Shown here: piece after piece, positions 6,569 to 15,021 of the stretch
Position numbering within the stretch: the stretch's first letter is position 1
Layout of the letters: every line of letters starts with the position of its first letter
NCBI RefSeq assembly: GCF_900220975.1
Contig: NZ_OBQD01000033.1
Span: 1 to 40,390 of the forward strand
DNA from: Rhizobium subbaraonis
Lineage (GTDB): Bacteria; Pseudomonadota; Alphaproteobacteria; Rhizobiales; Rhizobiaceae
Length of the DNA stretch: 40,390 nt
Direction: 5' to 3'
Translations under genes and position numbers: made by a program
Notes under the pieces: generated by a model
Database searches by the model: none
What the model was told of the DNA's origin: nothing
Seen by the model: the letters and a program-made list of their open reading frames with translations, nothing else

Positions 6569-8665
6569 TCAATTGATCCTGAGGGCGGCGCTATCACAGG
6601 GATACAGCAGCAGATCGGACAGTTCCTGGTCGAGGTGCAGAATGGAAATGGATGCGCCAACCATGTCAAGCGAGGTGCAGTAATGACCAATCCAGTTCGC
6701 CGCAATGGTGATGTTCTTGGCGCTCAGCCTTTGCTCCACGCGGCGGAACAGGATGTAGAGCTCCATCAGCGGCGTTGCGCCGAAGGAATTCACCAGCACG
6801 GCCACCCGGTCACCCGGCTGGGCGTTCATTTCTCCGAAGATCCTATCGATGATCCGGTCGGTGATCTGGTCGGCGCTCATCATCCTGTCGCGCACCACCC
6901 CGCGTTCGCCATGGATCCCCATGCCGATCTCGATGTCGTCGGGACCGATCTCGAAATTGTGACGTCGGGTTTGCGGCAACGAGCATGGCTCAAGCGCAAC
7001 GCCGATCGTAAACGTGCGGTCGTTGGCTTTCCGCGTCACGGCTTCGCACTCGGAGAGCGCCAGGCCACGATCGCATGCTGCACCGGCGATCTTGAACATG
7101 AAGAAATTGCCGGCAACGCCGCGCCTTCCATCCCTGTCTTCGACCGGCGACGAGGCGATGTCGTCTGTGGTCAGCACGGTGCGGACAGGAATGTCTTCCT
7201 CCTGCGCCATCTCAGCCGCCATCTCGAAGTTCATCACGTCGCCGGCATAGTTGCCGTAGACGAAGAGGACGCCTTGCCCGCCCGAGGCGGCGCGTGCGCA
7301 TTCGAGGATGGGGCCGGGGGGAGGGGACGAAAAGATGTTGCCGACGGCAACGGCATCGGCCAGCCCCTTGCCGACATAGCCGAGGAAGCAGGGTTCGTGC
7401 CCCGTTCCGCCCCCGATGACGAGGCCGACCTTGCCGGCGCGGGGCCCCTTGCGGGCGACAAGGGCGCGGTTCGAGCCCTTGATCGGAGTAATATAGTCTG
7501 CATGCGCCTTGAGCACGCCCTCCAGCATCTCGTCGACCACCTGGTCCGGATTGTTGAGGAACTTCTTGATGTGGGTTCGAACATTGCTGGGAAGGGGCAG
7601 GGGGCCTTCGCCCCGCGTGCGCTGGGCCAGCCTCTGGTCAACCTCAGTAACGCCGTCCGCGTTCAGGATTCCCCTGCCTGTCGCAGCATCAGTGATCAGC
7701 ACATTGATGAACCCGCCCCGCAATGCGGCAAGGATTGCCGGCACCTTGTCGAAGCCACCGGCGACTGCGATCCGCATCCCGATCTTCTGCAACATGTCGA
7801 GGGAGATGCCGATCGTCCTCTCGTCGAGCGGGCCGGCGACAGCTCGGCCCTGCGGATCGATGAACCGGCCGGCGACGACGCCGACCGCGTTCTTCGCCAG
7901 ATAGTGCTGGATCGATACGGATTCGAAAAAGCCGCTGGTGTGGATGGTGGAGTTCGGCCGAAGCGAGGAGACGCCGAAGAGCGCCTTGTTTGCGCGGCCG
8001 AGTGCCGCAAACTGCTCTTCGATCAGCGGTTCGCGCAGGAAGGCTGACTGAACTTCGGCGTTGGAAACGATCGCGGGCGCGGCAATGTTGATCAGCTTTG
8101 CGCCGGTCGCCTCCGCCATGGCCGAGGCGCAGAGCTCCGGCGTGTAGGCAAAGCTCGCCCGGGTGCCACCTGTTGCCTGCACGATGGTCACGTCCTGCAG
8201 GCCCGTCACCGCAGTGTTCCCGGCGATCGCAAGGACGGTACGGCCCCAGGCGACGGCAAGGGTATCGCCAGACTTCAAGAGTTTCGCCACCGCCTGCCCG
8301 CCGGCCGTTCCCAGCCGGTCGATAAGCGTGCGCGAACCGTCGTCGCTCGGCACGACGAGACAGTCCAGCAGGCCGAAATGGCGTTTCAGCTCCTGGGCGA
8401 TCGCAAGCGAACTCAGGCGCGAGGGTTCCAGCGAGATGTTGACGATGCCGCGGCTGCGGGCATCGGCAAGGTAACTGTTCACCGTGGCGCGCGAGATACC
8501 CATGATTTCGGCAATGTCGTGCTGGGTGCGGCCTTCCTCGTAATAGAGCCAGCACGCCCAGACATAGGGGTCGTCACCGTAGCGAAGCGGCATCGCGTCC
8601 GCCACGTCCGTCTGCCCGGTCTTTCCGGCCGTCGATTTGCCTGTGGGAGAGGTCTTGCTTGCCAT
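6569..8665 (-). CDS. SorC-family sugar-sensing regulator fused to DhaK kinase subunit
   Basis: 698 residues from ATG at 8665 (GGGA close upstream; an in-frame TTG at 8725 is an alternative). Residues about 33-75 are a helix-turn-helix (QHDIAEIMGISRATVNSYL). Residues about 85-345 are the SorC/DeoR-type sugar-phosphate sensor domain (GGQAVAKLLKSGDTLAVAWG, TGGTRA, GPLDERTIGISL, VAGGFDKVPAI). A short linker leads into a complete DhaK at about 362-698, with GGGTGHEP at 418-425 and the substrate-binding histidine H585 in GMGIHGERG. The regulator part would bind DNA and sense a ketose or ketose phosphate; the DhaK part would bind a ketose covalently through H585. It lies between two dhaL genes. I infer it both controls the operon and supplies a second kinase core. 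I believe automated annotation knows this architecture, but I know of no experiment on it. Confidence 0.92.
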   Translation of the reverse strand: MASKTSPTGKSTAGKTGQTDVADAMPLRYGDDPYVWACWLYYEEGRTQHDIAEIMGISRATVNSYLADARSRGIVNISLEPSRLSSLAIAQELKRHFGLLDCLVVPSDDGSRTLIDRLGTAGGQAVAKLLKSGDTLAVAWGRTVLAIAGNTAVTGLQDVTIVQATGGTRASFAYTPELCASAMAEATGAKLINIAAPAIVSNAEVQSAFLREPLIEEQFAALGRANKALFGVSSLRPNSTIHTSGFFESVSIQHYLAKNAVGVVAGRFIDPQGRAVAGPLDERTIGISLDMLQKIGMRIAVAGGFDKVPAILAALRGGFINVLITDAATGRGILNADGVTEVDQRLAQRTRGEGPLPLPSNVRTHIKKFLNNPDQVVDEMLEGVLKAHADYITPIKGSNRALVARKGPRAGKVGLVIGGGTGHEPCFLGYVGKGLADAVAVGNIFSSPPPGPILECARAASGGQGVLFVYGNYAGDVMNFEMAAEMAQEEDIPVRTVLTTDDIASSPVEDRDGRRGVAGNFFMFKIAGAACDRGLALSECEAVTRKANDRTFTIGVALEPCSLPQTRRHNFEIGPDDIEIGMGIHGERGVVRDRMMSADQITDRIIDRIFGEMNAQPGDRVAVLVNSFGATPLMELYILFRRVEQRLSAKNITIAANWIGHYCTSLDMVGASISILHLDQELSDLLLYPCDSAALRIN

Positions 8666-8709
8666 GGTTCCCTGCGCGTTCCGGCTTTGTGGGGCGAGGA
8701 TGGAAGCAA

Positions 8710-8724
8710 TGCAATGCCATTGCA
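8710..8724. promoter_or_regulatory. Perfect 15-bp palindrome, candidate operator of the fusion gene
   Basis: TGCAATG-c-CATTGCA: 7-bp perfect arms around one base, 45 bp upstream of the ATG at 8665. An extra GCAAT half-site abuts it at 8706-8710. The position and odd symmetry suit a regulator such as the SorC domain acting on its own gene. It lies in the 160-bp gap that separates the first dhaL from the fusion gene. Confidence 0.5.
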
Positions 8725-8759
8725 ATGTTTCTGCGCACTATGCACAAATCAAAGCGTGA

Positions 8760-8779
8760 CCGGGCCGTTGCCAGCCCGG
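8760..8779 (-). terminator. GC hairpin after the first dhaL
   Basis: CCGGGC at 8760-8765 and GCCCGG at 8774-8779 with an 8-base loop, 46 bp past the dhaL stop. On minus it is followed only by scattered Ts, so it could be a partial terminator or a processing site that separates expression of the upstream genes from the fusion gene. Confidence 0.3.
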
Positions 8780-8825
8780 CCACGCCGCCTTGGGAGGCTA
8801 TCGATGCTGCGGACGGTAGCGCCGG

Positions 8826-9467
8826 CTATTGCAGCCGGTCGCGCGCTCCTTCCGACAATTCCTTCAAAATGATGGCGCAGGACGTTGCGCCGGCGTCCAA
8901 GACGCCGAGCGAGCGCTCGCCCAGGCGGCTGGCACGGCCGATCTTGGCAACGAGATTGATTGTCGAATCCCGGCCGGTCTCGGCCGCGGCCACCAGCGCA
9001 TCAAGGGCTTCGCCGAAGGACTTGCCGTCGGCAGCCGCCGCGTCGAAGGCTTCGACTGCGGGCACGAAGGTGTCCAGCAGCGTCTTGTCGCCGACCTTCG
9101 CCGAACCGATCGACTGGATACCTTCGAGGCCGGCATGCAGCATGCGGCTGTAGGCGGCAGCGTCGATCGCGTCCACGCCCTCCAGTTTTTCGGCGAACTC
9201 GGTGAACATCACCCCGTAGAGCGGGCCCATCGAGCCGCCGATCTCCGTCATCAGGATGGTGCCGAGCGTCTCCAGCGACGCTGCGAGAGAAAGGTCCTTG
9301 CCCTTCAGCCGTTCGGCGGCCATGCCGAAGCCCTTGGCCATGTTGACGCCATGGTCGCCATCGCCGATCTTGCCGTCGATCTCGCTCAGATAGGCGCGGT
9401 TTTCAACGATGCGATCGGCCATGGCGAGCACGATGCCCCCAGCGCTGGCATTGTTCAGTGTCTGCAT
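8826..9467 (-). CDS. dhaL: Dihydroxyacetone-kinase-type subunit DhaL (first copy)
   Basis: 213 residues; AAGGAGG lies 7-8 nt before the ATG. The aspartate triad is D31, D36, D38 (EIDGKIGDGDHG), followed by MTEIGGSMGPLYG, VGDKTLLDTFVP and RASRLGERSLGVLDAGA. It starts 12 bp after the end of the stand-alone dhaK and should form the DhaK-DhaL pair with it. The protein is clearly divergent from the second DhaL in this operon, suggesting that the two pairs act on different substrates or in different roles rather than being a recent duplication. Confidence 0.93.
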   Translation of the reverse strand: MQTLNNASAGGIVLAMADRIVENRAYLSEIDGKIGDGDHGVNMAKGFGMAAERLKGKDLSLAASLETLGTILMTEIGGSMGPLYGVMFTEFAEKLEGVDAIDAAAYSRMLHAGLEGIQSIGSAKVGDKTLLDTFVPAVEAFDAAAADGKSFGEALDALVAAAETGRDSTINLVAKIGRASRLGERSLGVLDAGATSCAIILKELSEGARDRLQ

Positions 9468-9479
9468 TGATCCGCCTCC

Positions 9480-10472
9480 TTACAAAACGGTGGTGCAACG
9501 GACCTCGACGTCGAGAAGCTCTTTCAGTTCCGAATCGAGAGCCATCACGGTGAGGGTTGCGCCGACCATTTCGAGCGATGTGAAGTAATTGCCCACATAG
9601 GTCTTGTAGATTTTCAGGCCGCGCGCGCTGATTTCCTGCTCGATCGTGTCGTTGAGGATGTAAAGCTCGTTGATCGGCGTGGCGCCGAGGCCGGAGACGA
9701 GGACGGCCACTTCGGTGCCGGCCGGCAGGTCATGATCGTCGAGGACGATCTTGCACATGTCCTTGGCAACCTCTGCGGCGGTCTTCAGCGGCTCGACTCG
9801 GACGCCCGGCTCGCCGTGATGGCCGATGCCCACTTCCATGGTGCCGGGCTCGATCTGGAAGTTCGGATGGCCGACGGCCGGCAACGTGCAGGGGCCGAGG
9901 CCTACGCCGATCGAACGGCAGCTGTCGATCGCCTTCTGGGCGGTGACGCGCACTTCCTCCAGCGTCGCGCCGGTGGCAGCCTTGGCGCCGCCGATCTTCC
10001 ACATGAAGATTTCGCCGGCAACGCCGCGCCGCTTCTCGCGCTCTTCAGGCGGAGCGGAGCAGACGTCGTCGTTGGCCACGACCGTCGCGATGTCGATGCC
10101 GTCCTTGGCCGCCAGTTTGGTGGCCATTTTGACGTTCATGTTGTCGCCGGCATAGTTGCCGTAAAGCACGATCACGCCCTTGCCGCCGTTGGCCTCGCGA
10201 ATGGCGTCGTGGAAGCTCTTCGCGGTCGGCGACGAGAAGAGCTCGCCGACGGCTACCGCATCCAGCATGTTCTTGCCGGTGTAACCGATGAAGGCCGGCT
10301 CGTGGCCGGACCCGCCGCCGGTGACGACGCCGACCTTGCCGACGATCGGCGCGTTCCTGGCTGCGACGACGCGGGGGTTTTCGGCCAGGCGGACGATATC
10401 CGAATGGGCCTTGACGAAGCCGCTCACGGTATCTTCTACGACCAGGTCCGGATTGTTGACGAAACGCTGCAT
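9480..10472 (-). CDS. dhaK: Dihydroxyacetone/tetrulose kinase substrate subunit DhaK
   Basis: 330 residues, AGGAG 5 nt before the ATG. It has GGGSGHEP at 52-59 and the covalent ketose-binding histidine in GIGHHGEPG (H219, preceded by H218), plus the dimer/substrate motifs VLYGNYAGD and RRGVAGEIFMWKI. DhaK binds a short ketose as a hemiaminal and phosphorylates its terminal hydroxyl, using the nucleotide on DhaL. In mycobacteria, relatives (LerK, DerK) phosphorylate erythruloses rather than dihydroxyacetone. With a GolD/DthD dehydrogenase 28 bp upstream, a C4 or C5 ketose is as likely a substrate as dihydroxyacetone. Confidence 0.94.
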   Translation of the reverse strand: MQRFVNNPDLVVEDTVSGFVKAHSDIVRLAENPRVVAARNAPIVGKVGVVTGGGSGHEPAFIGYTGKNMLDAVAVGELFSSPTAKSFHDAIREANGGKGVIVLYGNYAGDNMNVKMATKLAAKDGIDIATVVANDDVCSAPPEEREKRRGVAGEIFMWKIGGAKAATGATLEEVRVTAQKAIDSCRSIGVGLGPCTLPAVGHPNFQIEPGTMEVGIGHHGEPGVRVEPLKTAAEVAKDMCKIVLDDHDLPAGTEVAVLVSGLGATPINELYILNDTIEQEISARGLKIYKTYVGNYFTSLEMVGATLTVMALDSELKELLDVEVRCTTVL

Positions 10473-10500
10473 GTTAACTCCTGTGGAACGGGCGTGCGGC

Positions 10501-11274
10501 TTAGAGGATCGTATAGCCGCCGTCGATCAGCAGATCGGCGCCGTTGATCATGTCTGCGCCGGCCGAGGCGAGGAAGACGGCGGCGGCGGCAATTTCCTGC
10601 GGATAGGCGAACCGGCCTGCCGGAATTCGCTTCTTGGCGGCTTCGCCCTTCTCGCCGGACCATGCCTTCTTGCCGAGTTCGGTCAGGACGATGGTCGGCG
10701 AGATCGTGTTCACGCGGATGCCATGCTTGCCCCATTCGGCGGCAAACGTCTTGGACATGCCGATGACGCCGAACTTCGAGGCGCAATAGGCGACGTGCTC
10801 CTCGATCGCAACCGTGCCGGCCTGGGATGCGAGGTTGACGATCTTGCCGCCCTTGCCGGCCGCGATCATCGCCTTGCCGACCGCCTGGGTGACGAGGAAA
10901 CTGCCCTTGAGATTGATGTTGATGGTCTTGTCCCAGTCGCCGAGGGAAAGGTCTTCGGCGGGCGCGAGGAAGACGACGCCGGCGCTGTTGACGGCGATGT
11001 CTATGCCGCCGAAGGCGGCGACGACGCCGGCGACGGCCTCATTCACCGACTGGGGGTTCGATACGTCGCAGACAAACGGCTTCGCGTCGTCTCCCAGCGC
11101 GTCGGCCTTGGCCTTCGCAACGTCGGCGTTGATGTCGAGGACGGCGACCTTGGCGCCCTTGGCGATGAAGGCTTCGGAGATCGCGGCGCCAATGCCGGAC
11201 GCTCCGCCCGTCACCAGGGCGACTTTGCCGGACAGCGGGAAGTTCAGGTCAATTTCTGGAGCGGTATCGGTCAT
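10501..11274 (-). CDS. GolD/DthD-type polyol short-chain dehydrogenase
   Basis: 257 residues from ATG 11274; a longer in-frame start at 11334 adds non-family residues. Classical SDR: TGGASGIG at 22-29, Asp47 after the second strand (predicts NAD over NADP), NSAG at 96-99, catalytic Ser150, Tyr163, Lys167 (VAYCASK). The C-terminal part (ISPTIVLTELGKKAW, PAGRFAYPQEIAAAA, DMINGADLLIDGGYTI) matches my memory of the GolD (D-arabinitol dehydrogenase) and DthD (D-threitol dehydrogenase) family. Expected reaction: polyol plus NAD to a 2-ketose. It lies between the binding protein and dhaK, so its product would feed the kinase. Confidence 0.9.
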   Translation of the reverse strand: MTDTAPEIDLNFPLSGKVALVTGGASGIGAAISEAFIAKGAKVAVLDINADVAKAKADALGDDAKPFVCDVSNPQSVNEAVAGVVAAFGGIDIAVNSAGVVFLAPAEDLSLGDWDKTININLKGSFLVTQAVGKAMIAAGKGGKIVNLASQAGTVAIEEHVAYCASKFGVIGMSKTFAAEWGKHGIRVNTISPTIVLTELGKKAWSGEKGEAAKKRIPAGRFAYPQEIAAAAVFLASAGADMINGADLLIDGGYTIL

Positions 11275-11340
11275 TGTCTTGCAAGCCTCGATCTTGTCAT
11301 GGGGTGCGGGACGGCATGGCCGTCCCGCGTTCATCTTCGT

Positions 11341-12327
11341 TTACTGGCGCGACTCGATCAACTTGTCGGCGTTGTCGGTGGTGACAGGGGTCCACGGTAC
11401 ATTGTAGTTCTTGTCCTTGCCGTCGTTGAACGGCATGTCCGGATACTGGGCCCAGATGTCGGACTGCGGCTTGTAGTCGCCCTTCCTGGCGTGGAAGATC
11501 GCCAGATCGAGCGCACCCTGAGCCTGCGCACGGGCGTCCTGAAGGATCGAGGTCATCGTGCCTTCCTTGACGGCATTCAGTGCATCCGTGATGCCGTCGA
11601 TGCCGGCAATGGCGAAGTCGCCGACGTTCAGCTTGGCAGCCTTGATGGCTTCGATGGCGCCCAGCGCCATCTCGTCATTCTGGCCGATGACGCCGTTGAT
11701 CTGGCCGGGATGCGCCGTCAGCCAGTTTTCCATCAGCGTCTGAGCTTCAGCACGCGACCAGTTGGCGGTCTGCTGTTCGAGAACCTTGACGTCCGGGCAC
11801 TCGGCAAGCGCCTTCTGGTTGCCTTCGAGGCGGGAGATCTGCGAGGACTGGCCGATCGGGCCTTCGAGGATGACGACGTTGCCCTTGCAGCCGATCTTGT
11901 CCAGAACCGTCTTGGCTTCCATGTAGCCGGAAACGGTGTCGTCGGAGCCGACATAGGCGGCAAGCAGGTCGGAATTAACACGGGTGTTGGAGCCGACGAC
12001 CGGGATACCGGCTTCGTAGGCAGCCTGGACGGCGGTCGCGCCGGCCTCGACGTCGATCGGCACGAAGACGATCGCGTCGAACTGCTGCGTGATCATCGTG
12101 TTGAACTGTTCCTGCTGGACCAGCGCATCGTAGCGACCGTCGAAGACCGTCAGTTCGACTTCGCCGCTCTTGACGGCCGGGTGCTGCTCGAGTGCGGCGG
12201 ACCAGATCTGCATGAATTCGGCATTCAGGCCGTAAGGGGCCGCGCCGATCTTCAGCTTGTCCTGCGCCAGGCCAGGCGATGCCATGAGTGCCGTGGCGGC
12301 AGCCAGCGCAATCAAAAGTTTCTTCAT
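11341..12327 (-). CDS. Periplasmic sugar/polyol-binding protein (RbsB-like, Peripla_BP_4)
   Basis: 328 residues; GGAGGAG 7 nt before the ATG. Signal peptide MKKLLIALAAATALMASPGLAQ, then a ribose-binding-protein fold with FVPIDVEAGATAVQAAYEAGIPVVGSN, the hinge region VVILEGPIGQSSQISRLEGNQKAL and GVIGQNDEMALGAIEAIKAA. It delivers the substrate to the permease encoded upstream. The gene follows the ATPase and permease genes, the reverse of the ribose operon order. The ligand cannot be read from sequence; the polyol dehydrogenase and ketose kinases suggest a small polyol. Confidence 0.92.
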   Translation of the reverse strand: MKKLLIALAAATALMASPGLAQDKLKIGAAPYGLNAEFMQIWSAALEQHPAVKSGEVELTVFDGRYDALVQQEQFNTMITQQFDAIVFVPIDVEAGATAVQAAYEAGIPVVGSNTRVNSDLLAAYVGSDDTVSGYMEAKTVLDKIGCKGNVVILEGPIGQSSQISRLEGNQKALAECPDVKVLEQQTANWSRAEAQTLMENWLTAHPGQINGVIGQNDEMALGAIEAIKAAKLNVGDFAIAGIDGITDALNAVKEGTMTSILQDARAQAQGALDLAIFHARKGDYKPQSDIWAQYPDMPFNDGKDKNYNVPWTPVTTDNADKLIESRQ

Positions 12328-12381
12328 TATCAGTCTCCTCCATTGGGATTCCGGCCACCGACGCGGTGCACCGTTCTATGC

Positions 12382-12400
12382 ACGGGTGATAGACACCCGT
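12382..12400 (-). other. Intercistronic hairpin between permease and binding-protein genes
   Basis: ACGGGTG and CACCCGT form a perfect 7-bp stem with a 5-base loop in a 94-bp gap. There is no T tract. Such hairpins often protect or process mRNA so that the binding protein is made in excess over the membrane components. Confidence 0.5.
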
Positions 12401-12421
12401 ATTTCTTGAAAAGCTTCGGGG

Positions 12422-13426
12422 TCAGCCGCCCATGTTGCGCTTCTGGTCGAGCATGACGGCGCCGACGATCAGGGCTCCCTTGAGGACCTGCTGGTAGTAG
12501 GACTGGATTCCCATCAGATCGAGGCCGTTGTTCATGACACCGATGATCAGGGCGCCGATCAGCGTGCCCGTAATGCGACCCACGCCGCCCGAAAGGCTGG
12601 TGCCGCCGATGACGACCGCCGCGATCGCATCGAGCTCGTAGGCGATACCGGCCTGGGGCAGGGCGGAGCCGGTGCGCGCCGACAGGATCATGCCGGCAAG
12701 TCCGGACAGGCCGCCGGAAATCACATAGACCGAAAAGCGCAGGCGGCTGACATTGATGCCCGACGTGTTGGCGGCATGCGGATTGCCGCCGACGGCATAG
12801 ATGTAACGGCCGAAGCGGGTGCGGTTGAGCACGTACCAGGACACCAGGAACACCACGGCGAAGAGCACGACGGGCATCGGCACGCCGAAGACGCTGCCGG
12901 TACCGATCCAGCGGAAGTCGGGCGTCAGCGCCGGCACGGGCTTGCCGCCACCATAGATCAGCGTCATGCCGCGTGCAGCCGACAGCATGCCGAGGGTGGC
13001 GACGAAGGCCGGGACCGAAAAGCGTGACACGATGATGCCAACGATCGCGCCGCAGGCGATGCCAACGAAAAGGCCGATCGGCAGAGCGACGAAGGGCGAG
13101 TACGGCGCGCCGACGATGCCGGCGGTTGCCGAGGTCGTGGCGAAGCTTGCAGAGACGATGCCGGCGAGTGCCACGACGGAACCGACGGAAAGGTCGATGC
13201 CACGCGTCAGGATGACGAAGGTCATTCCGATCGCGAGAATTCCGTTGATGGACGTCTGCAGCAGGACGTTGGAGATGTTGCCCGGCGTCAGGAAGTACTG
13301 GTTCGACACCGAAAGGATGAAGGCCAGCAGCAGGAAGGCGAGAAAGATGCCGTATTCCTGGATGATCAGCCTGCGGCGGTCCGAACCCAGCCAGGCCGTG
13401 GATGAATTGTTATCTGTCGTGGACAC
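12422..13426 (-). CDS. Sugar/polyol ABC transporter permease (RbsC-like)
   Basis: 334 residues from a GTG start at 13426 with AGAGGA about 7 nt upstream. About eight to ten hydrophobic spans. RbsC-family signatures include GMTFVILTRGIDLSVGSVVALAG, RFSVPAFVATLGMLSAARG, YAVGGNPHAANTSGI and VIGGTSLSGGVGRITGTLIGALIIGVMNNGL. The protein forms the channel, probably as a homodimer, with the RbsA-like ATPase whose gene ends 51 bp upstream. Confidence 0.94.
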   Translation of the reverse strand: MSTTDNNSSTAWLGSDRRRLIIQEYGIFLAFLLLAFILSVSNQYFLTPGNISNVLLQTSINGILAIGMTFVILTRGIDLSVGSVVALAGIVSASFATTSATAGIVGAPYSPFVALPIGLFVGIACGAIVGIIVSRFSVPAFVATLGMLSAARGMTLIYGGGKPVPALTPDFRWIGTGSVFGVPMPVVLFAVVFLVSWYVLNRTRFGRYIYAVGGNPHAANTSGINVSRLRFSVYVISGGLSGLAGMILSARTGSALPQAGIAYELDAIAAVVIGGTSLSGGVGRITGTLIGALIIGVMNNGLDLMGIQSYYQQVLKGALIVGAVMLDQKRNMGG

Positions 13427-13477
13427 TTGGGTTTCCTCTCTCGTACCGGACGTTTGTTCTGCAGTCCGGCTTGCCGC

Positions 13478-14956
13478 TTAGGTGGACAGATGGACGAGCG
13501 ATTGCGCGTCCGTCTCTTCCCTGCGGAAAATTCCGGCTGAACGGCCTTGGCGCATCACCAGGATGCGGTCGGACATGCCGAGCACTTCGTCGATCTCCGA
13601 CGAGATCATGACGACCGTTCCGCCCTGTTCGGCGAAATCGCAGATAATGCGATAGATCTCCCGCTTGGCCCCCACATCCACGCCACGGGTCGGCTCGTCG
13701 AGGAGCAGGACCTTCGGGTTGCGCAGGAACCACTTGCCAAGCACGACCTTCTGCTGGTTGCCGCCCGAAAGGCCGGATACCGACATGGTGTCGCGCGCCG
13801 CCTTGATGGCGAAGCGCTTGATCATGTCCTGGCTGGCCGCCATCTCCATCCGCCGGTTCATCGAAAAGCGCGGGCTCATCTCCGGCAGGCTGGCCAGGCA
13901 GATGTTATTGCGCACGCTGTCGGTGAGGTTGAGGCCGGTGAGCTTCCGGTCCTCGGTGACGAAGGCCAGCCCGCGCGCCATCGCATCCGCGGGCCTTGAG
14001 ACCGAAATCGCCTCGCCATCCAGCTTGATGCCGCCTTCCGAAGCGGTGTCGAGGCCAAACAGGCAGTTGAAGATTTCCGTGCGGCCGGATCCCATGAGAC
14101 CGTAGATGCCAAGGATTTCGCCCTTGTGGGCGGTAAAAGAGATATCCTTTATCTTGCCGGGAATGGTCAGGTTCGAGACCTCCAGGCCGGCAATGCCGGT
14201 GGGCGCGTTCGTCTTGATGTATTCCTCGCCGAGCTCGCGCCCGACGATCATGCGGATCAGTTCGGGCCGGTCGATGTCGGCCAGGTTGCCGCTGCCGACG
14301 TAGCTGCCGTCGCGGAAGACGGTGTAGGCATCGGCGATCTGGAAGATCTCCGAGAGCCGGTGGGAGACATAAACGATCGCCTTGCCCTCGGCCTTCAGGC
14401 GCTCGATCGCCGAAAACAGCTGCTGGGCTTCCTTCTCGCCGATCGCCGACGTCGGCTCGTCCATGAAGATGACTTCGGCGTCATGGCTGAGCGCCTTTGC
14501 AATTTCGACGAGCTGCACCTGCGCGACCGAAAGGTTCATCATGAACTGGTTGGCGCGGATGTCGAATTCCAGCCGATCGAGAAGCGCCTGCGCATTCCGG
14601 TTCATCGTCTTGAAGTCGATGCCGCCGAAGCGCGCTGACGGCTCGCGGCCGAGATAGATGTTCTCGGCCACGGTCATGTGCGGGATCGGGCTGAGTTCCT
14701 GTTCGATGATGGCGATGCCTGCGGCCAGCGCCTCAGCCGGCGTCGAATAGGCGACCTCCTGGCCACGGCGACGGATGTGGCCGCCATCGCGCGTCAGGAT
14801 GCCCATCAGGATCTTCAGGAAAGTGGATTTGCCGGCGCCGTTGCCGCCGCAAAGGGCGTGCACGGACCCCGCACGCAATTGTAGGCGGCCGTTTCGCAGG
14901 GCTGCGACACCACCAAAGGACTTCTGCAGTCCTTCCACGTCTAGCAGGTATTCCAA
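13478..14956 (-). CDS. Sugar/polyol ABC transporter tandem ATPase (RbsA-like), TTG start
   Basis: I place the start at TTG 14956 because AGGAGGAG lies 5-6 nt upstream and the protein then begins at the family N-terminus (492 aa); an in-frame start at 15028 only adds unrelated residues. Two ABC domains: Walker A GGNGAGKS at 37-44 with a degenerate first signature (LSVAQVQLVEIAKAL), and a second domain with the degenerate GLMGSGRTE loop but intact LSGGNQQKVVLGKW and LLLDEPTRGVD. This asymmetry is normal for the RbsA/MglA/AraG class. It energises the permease encoded immediately downstream and is the first gene of the operon. Confidence 0.9.
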   Translation of the reverse strand: MEYLLDVEGLQKSFGGVAALRNGRLQLRAGSVHALCGGNGAGKSTFLKILMGILTRDGGHIRRRGQEVAYSTPAEALAAGIAIIEQELSPIPHMTVAENIYLGREPSARFGGIDFKTMNRNAQALLDRLEFDIRANQFMMNLSVAQVQLVEIAKALSHDAEVIFMDEPTSAIGEKEAQQLFSAIERLKAEGKAIVYVSHRLSEIFQIADAYTVFRDGSYVGSGNLADIDRPELIRMIVGRELGEEYIKTNAPTGIAGLEVSNLTIPGKIKDISFTAHKGEILGIYGLMGSGRTEIFNCLFGLDTASEGGIKLDGEAISVSRPADAMARGLAFVTEDRKLTGLNLTDSVRNNICLASLPEMSPRFSMNRRMEMAASQDMIKRFAIKAARDTMSVSGLSGGNQQKVVLGKWFLRNPKVLLLDEPTRGVDVGAKREIYRIICDFAEQGGTVVMISSEIDEVLGMSDRILVMRQGRSAGIFRREETDAQSLVHLST

Positions 14957-15021
14957 CGTCTCTCCTCCTGATCGGCCCGTGGAGCGAGCCGCCGATGGAC
15001 AGAACTCGGCCGCCATCGACG

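Noticed and set aside
6491-8047. Plus-strand frame of 518 codons opposite the SorC-DhaK gene
   Set aside because: Shadow of a well-recognised gene on the other strand; no family resemblance and no ribosome site.
10288-12456. Plus-strand frame of 722 codons opposite dhaK, the dehydrogenase and the binding protein
   Set aside because: Spans three recognised minus-strand genes and their gaps; composition is that of an antisense GC-rich frame.
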